Source of the DNA: Kofleriaceae bacterium
GTDB lineage: Bacteria > Myxococcota_A > Polyangia > Haliangiales > Haliangiaceae
Length of the DNA stretch: 64,000 nucleotides
NCBI GenBank assembly: GCA_018058095.1
Contig: JAGPCO010000002.1
Span: 1-64,000 of the forward strand
Direction: 5' to 3'
The notes beneath the pieces are model-generated. The model saw nothing but the letters and a program-made list of their open reading frames with translations. It was not told the origin of the DNA and searched no databases. This document shows positions 41,201-49,629 of this stretch, in pieces. Position numbers and translations under genes: made by a program. Positions within the stretch are counted from its first letter, which is position 1. Each line of letters begins with the position of its first letter.

Positions 41201-42678
41201 CCGACGACGCGATCATCGCCCGTCACCTCGAGCTGGCCGGGGACGCCCGCGCCGCGGCCGAGCGCTACCTGCGCGCGGCCGACCACGCCATCGACGTCGG
41301 CGGCAACACCGACGCCTTCCGCCAGCTGTCGCGCGCGCTCAAGCTGCTCGGCGAGGACGACCACGCGGCCCGCTTCACCGCCCACAAGCACCGCGAGGAG
41401 ATCCTGCGCCGGATGGCGCGTCGCCCGCAGCAGCTGCGCGAGCTGCACGCCATGCGCAAGCACGCCGAGGCGCTGGCCGAGCCGTCGCGCCTGGCCAGCG
41501 CCCACGCCGCGCTGGCCCAGTTCTACATCGACGTCGGCAAGGCGCCGGCGGCGTCGCGCGCGGTCGAGCCGGCGCTGCGCTTCGCGCGCGAGTCGGGCGA
41601 CAAGCTGGCCGAGGCCGAGGCGCTGCGCCTGCGCGCGGTCATCGCCCGCCTGGTCGGCAGCAACGACGAGTCGCTCCGCCTGACCGACCAGGGCATGGCG
41701 CTGGCCGACGAGGCGGCAGCGGCGGCGACGGGCGCACGCGGCGAGCCGACCGATCCGCGCCGGGCCGGCCCGGCCTTCATGGCCCGGGCCACCCTGCTCA
41801 ACAACCGCGGCACCGTGCTGTGGAGCATGGGCCGGCTCGAGCAGGCCATCGAGGCCTACGCCGAGTCCCTGGTCATCTACCGCGGCCTCGGCATGCCGCG
41901 GCTCGAGGCCAAGGCGCTCAACAACATGGGTATCGTGTTCGCGGCGCTGGGCGAGTACGAGGAGGCGCTGGCGCACTACAAGAGCGCGCTCAAGATCGAT
42001 CAGCAGCTTGGTGATCGCGCCAGCGTCGCGCTCAAGCTCGGCAACATCGGCCAGTGTTACGCCGACCTCGGCGACGTCGACCGCGCCGACGCCTACCTCG
42101 GCAAGGCCCTGCAGCTGGCCGAGCAGACCGACGACCGCTCGGCCGCGGCCGACGCCGCCATCTCGCTGGCCCAGGCCAAGCTGCAGCGCCGGCGTATCGA
42201 CGAGGCGCTGACGCTGCTCGAGCGCGGCCTGGGCTTTGCCACCGACAACCGGGAGCGCTACCAGGAGATCCGCGCGCTCGAGTACATCGCCCTGGCCCAG
42301 CTGCTGGGTGGGCAGCCGCCCGACGGCGCGCTCGACCTGGCCCGCTCGGCCACCGAGCTGGCGCGCAAGATGCCGATGGAGGTCGGGGTCATCTACGGGC
42401 TGGCGTTCCAGGGCCTGGCCCTGTCGAAGATGGGCCGGCACGACGACGCCACCGCCGCCACCGCCGAGGCCCTGCGCCTGGTCGACGCCGGCAGCCGGCC
42501 GCAGGGGGCCGAGCAGATCCTGCGCTGGCACGCCGACGTGTGCGAGGCGGCCGGCCGGGTCGACCAGGCCGCGGCCGCGCGCAGCCGAGCCCAGACCGTC
42601 GTCGCCGACAAGGCGGCGCACCTGCGCGACGCCGGCCTGCGCGCCTCGTACCTCGGCTCGCGCGACCGCGCCGTGTAG
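38260..42678 (+). CDS. giant Ser/Thr kinase with cyclase-like, AAA and TPR domains
   Basis: 1472 residues. Kinase about 7-270: GTGGMAEVF, Lys40 within VIKK, HRDISPQN (His143), DFGIARA, SPEQARG. Residues about 367-530 have the beta-alpha layout of a class III nucleotide cyclase but lack the metal-binding Asp (LAGVVRG), so this part is probably non-catalytic. An AAA/STAND-type ATPase follows (about 590-880): VVGDTGVGKRTLV Walker A near 607 and LVIVGEDVHWAD Walker B near 740. TPR repeats fill about 990-1450 (LNNRGTVLWSMGRLEQAIEAY). No membrane helix. A large cytosolic signal integrator; inputs unknown. Confidence 0.93.
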   Translation: MEQFGKYTLVKKIGTGGMAEVFLARTTVAQGLNKTLVIKKIHPAYARSRQFVTMFIDEAKIALGLNHPNIIQVFDFGAVGDTYFLAMEYVEGGDLLRLLQDCAHQRRRIPYGLSAYVAQQVAKGLDYAHRKCDEFGEPLAIVHRDISPQNVLLSWDGSVKIVDFGIARARDVHEDEGVIKGKFSYMSPEQARGEPVDRRSDVFAAGIVLFEMVCARPLFPGKGKEALELVRSGALPRPRDFAPELPDTLERIILRALAFNRDDRFLTARDLQTDLARFQVEHAQRTGELPDSGTLAQFLAAVVPAERRQQASRLPDGEHSGRVVAQAAPTPSAAMAAAPAPALATPIPGERVESPAASPSRSTDVRERKYVYVLAGVVRGAAQLERRLGKEAAHRLLAEFQTVARDVAFKHDALIDPLDDDGDGTVRLVVGLPTASEDDAGRAIRVALALVDTLDGIGSDVDPELRLAVGIQRGVALVTRKAGAKFEVEEATAAFAHRLARQARGAEILVGGRVFRAARADWTFEALPAIDLPSETDAGTLKVDDETDPGVKRARVFRLRGPKERAQRLRERARGEGRTHGRALELKALRDAYRDTLLTRRKRQVMVVGDTGVGKRTLVAEFVDGIPASEAFVVRTSTRVGTSLTPFSVIADLARDVLGLAEDAEPHEVERRLLRGLPLIYPGTSADEQHAARAALQTMGMLLGARGLTGLGEHDGDERRQCLLDLMRRVERMLESDRPLVIVGEDVHWADQESMDLFLALLREPNTRPIFGVMTARPEPRVLRAAKDAGAEVLHLDELPPEARRQMILDRFVAGHDAAELVDQLVERAGGNPFFINELIDSLIERGVVAADGDSDDHPGQLRWIKRDAVLTIPSSVEDALVTRFDRLPPAEKDVLLFASVLGRTVSASAVAALLGRPARLELDELVRRGILAPDEGGEYRFKNDMAMTVAYGLIAPEVRTRLHREAAARIGDAATYKPGADDAIIARHLELAGDARAAAERYLRAADHAIDVGGNTDAFRQLSRALKLLGEDDHAARFTAHKHREEILRRMARRPQQLRELHAMRKHAEALAEPSRLASAHAALAQFYIDVGKAPAASRAVEPALRFARESGDKLAEAEALRLRAVIARLVGSNDESLRLTDQGMALADEAAAAATGARGEPTDPRRAGPAFMARATLLNNRGTVLWSMGRLEQAIEAYAESLVIYRGLGMPRLEAKALNNMGIVFAALGEYEEALAHYKSALKIDQQLGDRASVALKLGNIGQCYADLGDVDRADAYLGKALQLAEQTDDRSAAADAAISLAQAKLQRRRIDEALTLLERGLGFATDNRERYQEIRALEYIALAQLLGGQPPDGALDLARSATELARKMPMEVGVIYGLAFQGLALSKMGRHDDATAATAEALRLVDAGSRPQGAEQILRWHADVCEAAGRVDQAAAARSRAQTVVADKAAHLRDAGLRASYLGSRDRAV

Positions 42679-42683
42679 CGCAC

Positions 42684-43229
42684 TCAGCGCAGCGGGTAGG
42701 TGATGCGAACCTGGTCGCGTCCGCGGGTGTGGCACTGCACGCACAGCGCGAGGCCCTGACCGGCGTAGTCCGGGCCGGCGCCGGGGCTGGTCGAGAACAC
42801 CTCGTACCAGTACCAGCCCGCGCCGTCAGCGCTGGGTGCAGTGCGGACCGCGACGGCCCAGCCGGTCAGAGTTCCGTCGGTGAACAGCTCCTTGACGGCG
42901 GCCGCGCCGACCGGGTGCTGGGCCGCGCCATCGGCCAGCGAGCGGTCGAGCGGCGCGTTGAGGAAGGTGCGGACCTGGCCGTGCGGGCCGGCCGACGCGT
43001 GCGGCGCGCTCTCGCCCGCGAAGGCGCGGTAGCTGTCGGCGGCGAGCCAGGTCTGCAGGGCCGCGGGCTCGGTCGGCACCACCTGGGCCGGATCGATGGG
43101 GGCGGCGTCGGCGCTGGCGCTGGCGCCGGCGTCGACCGATCGGTCGGCCGGGGTGGGCTCGGCGCAGGCCGCGGACAGGGCGAGCCCGACGGCGACCGCG
43201 AGCAGGGGCATGGCTGCAGGTGCGTGCAT
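42684..43229 (-). CDS. c-type haem lipoprotein (cytochrome P460-like)
   Basis: 181 residues from the ATG at 43229 (or 175 from 43211). Signal with lipobox ALSAAC, an Ala/Asp-rich linker, then a domain with LFTDGTLTGWAVAV and GWYWYEVFSTSP ahead of a single haem-binding CVQCH (Cys163, Cys166, His167) near the C-terminus. That order, a beta domain then CxxCH, resembles cytochrome P460-like or monohaem periplasmic proteins. It is divergent from a SCO protein gene, and the two probably share copper/haem redox work at the envelope. The 3' end faces the giant kinase with 5 bases between. Confidence 0.72.
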   Translation of the reverse strand: MHAPAAMPLLAVAVGLALSAACAEPTPADRSVDAGASASADAAPIDPAQVVPTEPAALQTWLAADSYRAFAGESAPHASAGPHGQVRTFLNAPLDRSLADGAAQHPVGAAAVKELFTDGTLTGWAVAVRTAPSADGAGWYWYEVFSTSPGAGPDYAGQGLALCVQCHTRGRDQVRITYPLR

Positions 43230-43284
43230 GGGGCCACTACCGAGGCGCGGCCGGGTGGTTACCGCGTGGTGGTGAGGGTCACCT

Positions 43285-43297
43285 GACAGGCCCTGTC
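43285..43297. promoter_or_regulatory. 13-bp inverted repeat in divergent spacer
   Basis: GACAGG-C-CCTGTC is a perfect inverted repeat in the 137-bp region between the haem lipoprotein and the SCO gene. It is the only strong palindrome in the spacer, hence a candidate operator for coordinated control of both genes. Confidence 0.4.
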
Positions 43298-43366
43298 CGA
43301 TCGCACGCAGGCGGCCGCGACCGCTTGCCGCGTGCGCGCCGCGCCGAGTTCTGGCAAGGTGCGCGC

Positions 43367-44032
43367 GTGCCGACCGCGACCACACCTCCCGGCCGCCGCG
43401 CCGCCCGTTCGGGCAAGGTGGTGCTGTTGCTCGTGCTGGGCGTGCTGCTGATGGTGTTCGTGCCTGCGGTCGTGGTGCCGACCTTGCTGTCGCGGCCAAC
43501 CCCGCCCAAGCTCGACGACTTCGGGCCGCTGCCGGCGCTGAGCCTGGTCGACGAGGAGGGCCGGGTGGTCACCGCCGACGACCTGCGCGGCACGGTCATC
43601 ATCGTCGGCCTCATCTTCACCCGGTGCGACAGCGTGTGCCCGGTGGTGTCGATGAAGATGCAGCGTATCCAGCAGGCCACCGCCGACGCCGGGGCCCGCA
43701 TCAAGCTGCTGTCCATCACCGTCGACCCTGAGTTCGACACCCCGGCGGTGCTGGCCGAGTATGCCCGCCGGTTCGAGGCCGACCCGCGGCGCTGGCGCTT
43801 CTTGACCGGTCCGCTCGACCAGGTCAAGGCCCTGGTCGAGGGCCCGCTCATGACCGGGATGGAGCGGCGCGGCGTCACGGCGACCGGGGCGCCCGACCTC
43901 CAGCACGGCCAGCACTTCGTGCTGCTCGACGGCGACCTCCACGTCCGTCAGGTCTACGACAGCACCGTGCCCGAGCGCATCGACGACCTCGTCCGCGCCG
44001 CCCGCTGGTTATCGCGCCGGCTGCGCCGCTAG
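43367..44032 (+). CDS. SCO1/SenC-family copper chaperone
   Basis: 221 residues from a GTG at 43367. One N-terminal membrane helix (VVLLLVLGVLLMVFVPAVV) is followed by a thioredoxin-like domain with the SCO copper site: Cys87 and Cys91 in FTRCDSVCP and a conserved His (His183, HGQHFVLLDGD). LLSITVDPEFDTPAVLAEYA is the family hallmark. It is anchored in the inner membrane facing the periplasm. SCO proteins load copper into the CuA site of cytochrome oxidase or act as redox proteins. No oxidase gene is nearby. The divergent haem lipoprotein is a possible partner. Confidence 0.9.
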   Translation: MPTATTPPGRRAARSGKVVLLLVLGVLLMVFVPAVVVPTLLSRPTPPKLDDFGPLPALSLVDEEGRVVTADDLRGTVIIVGLIFTRCDSVCPVVSMKMQRIQQATADAGARIKLLSITVDPEFDTPAVLAEYARRFEADPRRWRFLTGPLDQVKALVEGPLMTGMERRGVTATGAPDLQHGQHFVLLDGDLHVRQVYDSTVPERIDDLVRAARWLSRRLRR

Positions 44033-44035
44033 CAG

Positions 44036-44052
44036 GCTGCTGGTCCAGCAGC
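44036..44052 (+). terminator. GCTGCTGG hairpin after SCO gene
   Basis: GCTGCTGG-T-CCAGCAGC is an uninterrupted 8-bp inverted repeat 3 bases past the SCO stop. The sequence entering it (AGCAGGCTGCTG) matches the start of the stem after the TSUP gene at 26419. Confidence 0.4.
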
Positions 44053-44133
44053 TCGACGCGGAGCTGTCGAAGTTGCGCTGAACGCTCGCGAGCGACCCAG
44101 GCCGGTACCTCCCCCGACGCACCGGATCCAGCA

Positions 44134-44139
44134 TACCGT
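44134..44139 (+). promoter_or_regulatory. -10-like TACCGT
   Basis: TACCGT lies 6 bases before the ATG of the Cys-rich repeat lipoprotein at 44146. Confidence 0.48.
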
Positions 44140-44145
44140 CTGCAA

Positions 44146-44580
44146 ATGAAGGTGCTGATGCTCCTGACGGTCCTCGCTGCGTGCGGAACGTCGAACGACC
44201 CTGACAACTCAGCCTCCTCGGCTTCCGCCGGCTCCGCGGCGTCCGCAACGTGCGCCGCCGGCGACGAGATCCCCTGCAAGCAAGCCGGGTACGCATGGAC
44301 CGGCAAGGTGTGCTGCGCACCAGCAAACCACCGCTGCGTTGGTGGAGCGGAGCTCCCGTGTAAGCAAGCCGGGTACGCATGGACCGGCAAGCAGTGCTGC
44401 ACCCCCATGGCCTTGGTCTGTGTGCCGGGGAAGGAGATCCCGTGCCATCAGAGCGGCGGCAACTGGACCGGCGAGCTGTGTTGCCTCGAAGGCGCTCCCA
44501 CCTGCACAGACGGCGAACAGATCCCGTGCTCGCAGAACGGCGGCCGGTGGACGGGCGCCACGTGCTGCGTGAAGGGCTGA
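44146..44580 (+). CDS. four-repeat cysteine-rich lipoprotein
   Basis: 144 residues. Signal with lipobox LTVLAAC (Cys at about 13), a Ser/Ala linker, then four tandem modules of about 26-28 residues, each of the form C-x2-G-x-[EQ]-[IL]-P-C-x-Q-x-G-x2-W-T-G-x2-CC (second modules vary slightly). Sixteen cysteines lie in the four repeats, four per module, a pattern expected to form disulfides or bind metal. The first two repeats are nearly identical in DNA. No known domain is recognised. Codon GC is lower than in its neighbours. It is monocistronic, between the SCO gene and a decayed fragment. Confidence 0.78.
   Translation: MKVLMLLTVLAACGTSNDPDNSASSASAGSAASATCAAGDEIPCKQAGYAWTGKVCCAPANHRCVGGAELPCKQAGYAWTGKQCCTPMALVCVPGKEIPCHQSGGNWTGELCCLEGAPTCTDGEQIPCSQNGGRWTGATCCVKG
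44278..44391 (+). repeat. 30-bp direct repeat inside the Cys-rich gene
   Basis: The 30 bases at 44278-44307 recur exactly at 44362-44391, 84 bp (28 codons) apart, and encode the KQAGYAWTGK part of modules 1 and 2. Modules 3 and 4 keep the protein pattern but not the DNA, so the first pair looks like a recent duplication or conversion. Confidence 0.8.
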
Positions 44581-44583
44581 ACG

Positions 44584-44642
44584 GTTGTTGAAGCCGAGGT
44601 ACTCGTGGCCGGGGCCCTCGAACGGCGGACGATCCGCCACTG
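44584..44642 (-). pseudogene. decayed fragment of the 45254 lipoprotein gene
   Basis: 44584-44625 is identical over 42 bases to 45302-45343, which encodes FEGPGHEYLGFNN near the C-terminus of the lipoprotein at 45254. The next 18 bases (44625-44642) match 45413-45430 (encoding QWRIVR) with one difference, so 69 bases between are missing and the frame is shifted. No start or signal sequence remains. It is in the same orientation as the intact gene and lies on the far side of DUF2239. Confidence 0.85.
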
Positions 44643-44646
44643 CACG

Positions 44647-45192
44647 TCAGCCCGTGGCCTGGGCCAGCGCGAAGGCGCGGATGTCCTTGGGCCAGCCGGC
44701 GATCAGCTCGGCGAACTGGTCGAGCTCGCCGCGGTACAGCGCCCGGGTCGCGTCCTCGTAGCGCGGGCGATCGCCGGCCAGCGCCGACAGCACGCGCACC
44801 AGGGCGTCGCGCCGGGCGCGCGCGGCCTGGGCGTCGGGCGCGGCGCGGGCGGCGGCGTCGACCAGGCGGCGCAGCGCGGCCGAGGCGCCGCCGGGCTGAG
44901 CGTCGAGCCACTGCCAGTGCCGCGGCAGCAAGGTGACCTCGCGCCCGCTCACCCCCAGGCGCGGCCGGCCCGGCCCGGTCCGGCGCGGCGGCGTCGCCCG
45001 CACCAGCACGTCGTCGAGCGTGCCGCGCAGGTCGAAGTCGACCTGGCGCCCGGTCTCCACCTCGAACACCAGCGGCAGGTCGGCCCGGTCGGCGTCGAAC
45101 CGGCGCTTGAGGACCGGCAGGACCTCATCGAGGCGCCCGGCCGCGATCTGACGGGGCCCGGCGAAGGCGACGTAGGTGGTGGTCGACGGCAT
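44647..45192 (-). CDS. DUF2239-family protein
   Basis: 181 residues. It begins TTTYVAFAGPRQIAAGRL, has a strand block (PLVFEVETGRQVDFDLRGT) and the family's most conserved part VSGREVTLLPRHWQWLDAQPGGASAALRRLVD, so I assign DUF2239 from memory of the family. Cytoplasmic, no catalytic motif evident. The function is unknown. The ATG is 6 bases after a TAATAT -10-like element buried in a strong palindrome (45193-45241), so regulated expression is likely. It is flanked by the lipoprotein gene and by a decayed copy of its 3' end. Confidence 0.82.
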   Translation of the reverse strand: MPSTTTYVAFAGPRQIAAGRLDEVLPVLKRRFDADRADLPLVFEVETGRQVDFDLRGTLDDVLVRATPPRRTGPGRPRLGVSGREVTLLPRHWQWLDAQPGGASAALRRLVDAAARAAPDAQAARARRDALVRVLSALAGDRPRYEDATRALYRGELDQFAELIAGWPKDIRAFALAQATG

Positions 45193-45241
45193 CCGGGAAT
45201 ATTACCCGGATGTTATCGGCCTGGCAATAATGTCCGGGTAA
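45193..45241. promoter_or_regulatory. CCGGGTAA palindrome array over the DUF2239 promoter
   Basis: TTACCCGGATGTTAT (45202-45216) and ATAATGTCCGGGTAA (45227-45241) form an imperfect inverted repeat around a 10-nt spacer. A third, near-symmetrical arm CCGGGAAT (45193-45200) creates CCGGGAATATTACCCGG. The minus-strand -10-like TAATAT (45199-45204) lies inside it, 6 bases from the DUF2239 ATG. AT-rich for this genome. A repressor site is the simplest reading; a terminator for the upstream gene is the alternative. Confidence 0.6.
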
Positions 45242-45253
45242 AATTCAGCGGGC

Positions 45254-45913
45254 TCACAACGCGGTGATGCGCAGGTCGTCGAACCACGAGTCCGACTCCC
45301 AGTTGTTGAAGCCGAGGTACTCGTGGCCGGGGCCCTCGAACGGGCGCGGGTCGTCGTACTCGAGGAACGGCGTGGTCAGGTCGTCGACGTACCAGGTCAG
45401 CTTCTTGCCCTTGCGGACGATGCGCCACTGGTACTTCTGGCCGACGACGACCCGCGGCAGCGTGCGCTCGACCAGCTCCTTGCCGTGCTCGTCGCCGCGG
45501 GCGATCATCGACTTCGAGTTGTTCCAGCCGCCGAAGATGACGACGTAGCCGGTCGACGTGTAACCGCCGCGGTCGGGGTCGTACGAGCGGCCATCGCCGA
45601 ACACCTCGAGCTTGATGTCGCCGGCCGGGCTGTTGGACCAGGCGGTCACGTCGATCTGGACGTCGCGCGGCAGCTTCTTGCGCAGCCACAGCGGCTTGTT
45701 GTAGCTGCCCTTGGTCGACAGCGCGCCCTTGGCGACGCGGTGGCCGCCGCCGGTCTTGTAGTAGTTGCCGCCGATGGTGTCGCGCTCGAACAGGTCGCTC
45801 CACTCCTGGTCGATCGGCGGCGGGTCGCGCACCTTGCAGCCAGCGCTGGCGAGGAGGCCGGGCCCGACGCCCAGGGTGGTGCACAGGATGATGGCCACGG
45901 TCGTCGCGCGCAT
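45254..45913 (-). CDS. concanavalin-like lipoprotein
   Basis: 219 residues from the ATG at 45913. A hydrophobic N-terminus ends in LLASAGC (lipobox), followed by a single domain resembling LamG/DUF1080-type jelly rolls: EWSDLFERDTIGGNYYKTGG, NKPLWLRKKLPRDVQIDVTA, GDIKLEVFGDGRSY, YQWRIVRKGKKLTWYVDD, EYLGFNNWESDSWFDDLRI. Such folds often bind or hydrolyse sugars, but no catalytic residues are identified. It is divergent from the HExxH protein with 39 bases between. A truncated copy of its 3' end lies at 44584-44642. Confidence 0.78.
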   Translation of the reverse strand: MRATTVAIILCTTLGVGPGLLASAGCKVRDPPPIDQEWSDLFERDTIGGNYYKTGGGHRVAKGALSTKGSYNKPLWLRKKLPRDVQIDVTAWSNSPAGDIKLEVFGDGRSYDPDRGGYTSTGYVVIFGGWNNSKSMIARGDEHGKELVERTLPRVVVGQKYQWRIVRKGKKLTWYVDDLTTPFLEYDDPRPFEGPGHEYLGFNNWESDSWFDDLRITAL

Positions 45914-45941
45914 CGCCGGTGTTGGTACCACGACCGGCTGG

Positions 45942-45947
45942 TACCGT
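45942..45947 (+). promoter_or_regulatory. -10-like TACCGT within GGTACC repeats
   Basis: TACCGT lies 5 bases before the ATG at 45953. Two GGTACC palindromes (starting at 45925 and 45941) about 10 bases apart occupy the 39-bp divergent spacer and could be a shared operator. Confidence 0.45.
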
Positions 45948-45952
45948 GCGGC

Positions 45953-46771
45953 ATGGCCCGGCCCGGCTGGAACCCGACGCGACGCAACCGCCACCAGGGC
46001 ACGGCGGCGCGCGGCCACGGCCAGGACAACCGGCTGACCATCCCCGACTCGTGGCTCGACACGCGGATGTACTGGGAGCGGCTGCGCCTCGCGGTGGTGG
46101 TGCGGCGCGATCTCGACGGCCAGCCGCTGACGGTCCTGGTCGAGCCACCCGCGCCGGGGTTCGTGCACGCCTGCACCGTCGACGACGTCGTCGCGGTCTG
46201 GGCCCTCATCCCCGCCGACGAGCGGCGCGGGCTCGAGCTCGTCGCGCTGCGGCAGCCGACCCGCAAGGAGCGCACCCTGGCGGCCAGCTGGGGCCGGCTC
46301 GGCTACGCCAGCGAGCTGGCGCCCGGGGGCGGCCCTGCCATCTTCCTGCACGCAGTCCGAGCCCGCGGCGTCGTCCTGCGCTGGCCGCGGTCGATGACCC
46401 CGGCCGACACGCAGGAGTTCGAGCGCCTGCGATCGGACGGCTTCGCGGCGACGGAGTCGCGGCGGTGGATCGAGCTGGTCGGCGGCGTCGACGTGGTGCG
46501 CGCGACGCTGCTGTACCGGACGCTGTTGCACGAGGTCGGCCACTACGTCGACTGGTGCACCAGCGTGCTGGCCCACGTCGGGACGGCCGAGGAAGACGAA
46601 CGCTGGCGCGCATACGACGGCAAGCCGGGTCACGACAAGGAGGCCTTCGCCCACGCCTACGCGACGCGGCTGGCGGCGGCGCTGCGGGCGGGTGGGCACC
46701 TGCCCGTGCCGAGGCGACGAGATGAGGCGGGCATGATCGCGGATGGGCTGGACCCGGCGTGGTTTGCGTGA
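45953..46771 (+). CDS. protein with HExxH zinc-peptidase-like motif
   Basis: 272 residues, no signal peptide. A basic N-terminus precedes a beta-rich middle (LRLAVVVRRDLDGQPLTVLV, GPAIFLHAVRARGVVLRW). At residues 193-197 LLHEVGHYVDW supplies an intact zincin motif HEVGH. A third ligand may be in GHDKEAFAHAYATRLAAAL. Cytoplasmic metallopeptidase-like, possibly of the toxin or ImmA-like broad type, but no firm family. It is divergent from the concanavalin-like lipoprotein. The start at 45953 is set by the adjacent TACCGT. Confidence 0.68.
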   Translation: MARPGWNPTRRNRHQGTAARGHGQDNRLTIPDSWLDTRMYWERLRLAVVVRRDLDGQPLTVLVEPPAPGFVHACTVDDVVAVWALIPADERRGLELVALRQPTRKERTLAASWGRLGYASELAPGGGPAIFLHAVRARGVVLRWPRSMTPADTQEFERLRSDGFAATESRRWIELVGGVDVVRATLLYRTLLHEVGHYVDWCTSVLAHVGTAEEDERWRAYDGKPGHDKEAFAHAYATRLAAALRAGGHLPVPRRRDEAGMIADGLDPAWFA

Positions 46772-46780
46772 GCCCCCGCG

Positions 46781-46798
46781 CCCGCGCGATCTCGCGGG
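46781..46798. terminator. short CCCGCG hairpin
   Basis: CCCGCG-CGATCT-CGCGGG begins 9 bases past the stop of the HExxH gene. The stem is only 6 bp and has no T-run; weak support. Confidence 0.32.
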
Positions 46799-46879
46799 GC
46801 CGAGCAAATTCGATCGCTTAGCCCCATGTCCCCGGATCTGCTCGGGATCTGTCCGCGGCTGGATGTCAGAGGGCGGGGC

Positions 46880-46885
46880 TAGCGT
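46880..46885 (+). promoter_or_regulatory. -10-like TAGCGT
   Basis: TAGCGT lies 12 bases before the GTG of the exonuclease gene at 46898. Confidence 0.35.
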
Positions 46886-46897
46886 GGACGCGTCACC

Positions 46898-48112
<1,215 letters not shown>

Positions 48113-48146
48113 GGCGCGGGGCACGGGGCGCTGGGCGCCGGGCACC

Positions 48147-49610
<1,464 letters not shown>

Positions 49611-49629
49611 GCCGGGGATCCTGGGCCGG

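Noticed and set aside
38200-42744. 1514-aa minus-strand open frame opposite the giant kinase
   Set aside because: It is the antisense shadow of a gene with clear kinase, ATPase and TPR motifs. Its own translation is Ala/Arg/Leu/Val/Gly/Gln/His-rich without domains, as expected where GC is very high and stops are rare.
44209-44640. Minus-strand 143-aa frame containing EYLGFNN
   Set aside because: It is a chance frame through the decayed fragment and the antisense of the Cys-rich gene; it is better described as a pseudogene relic.
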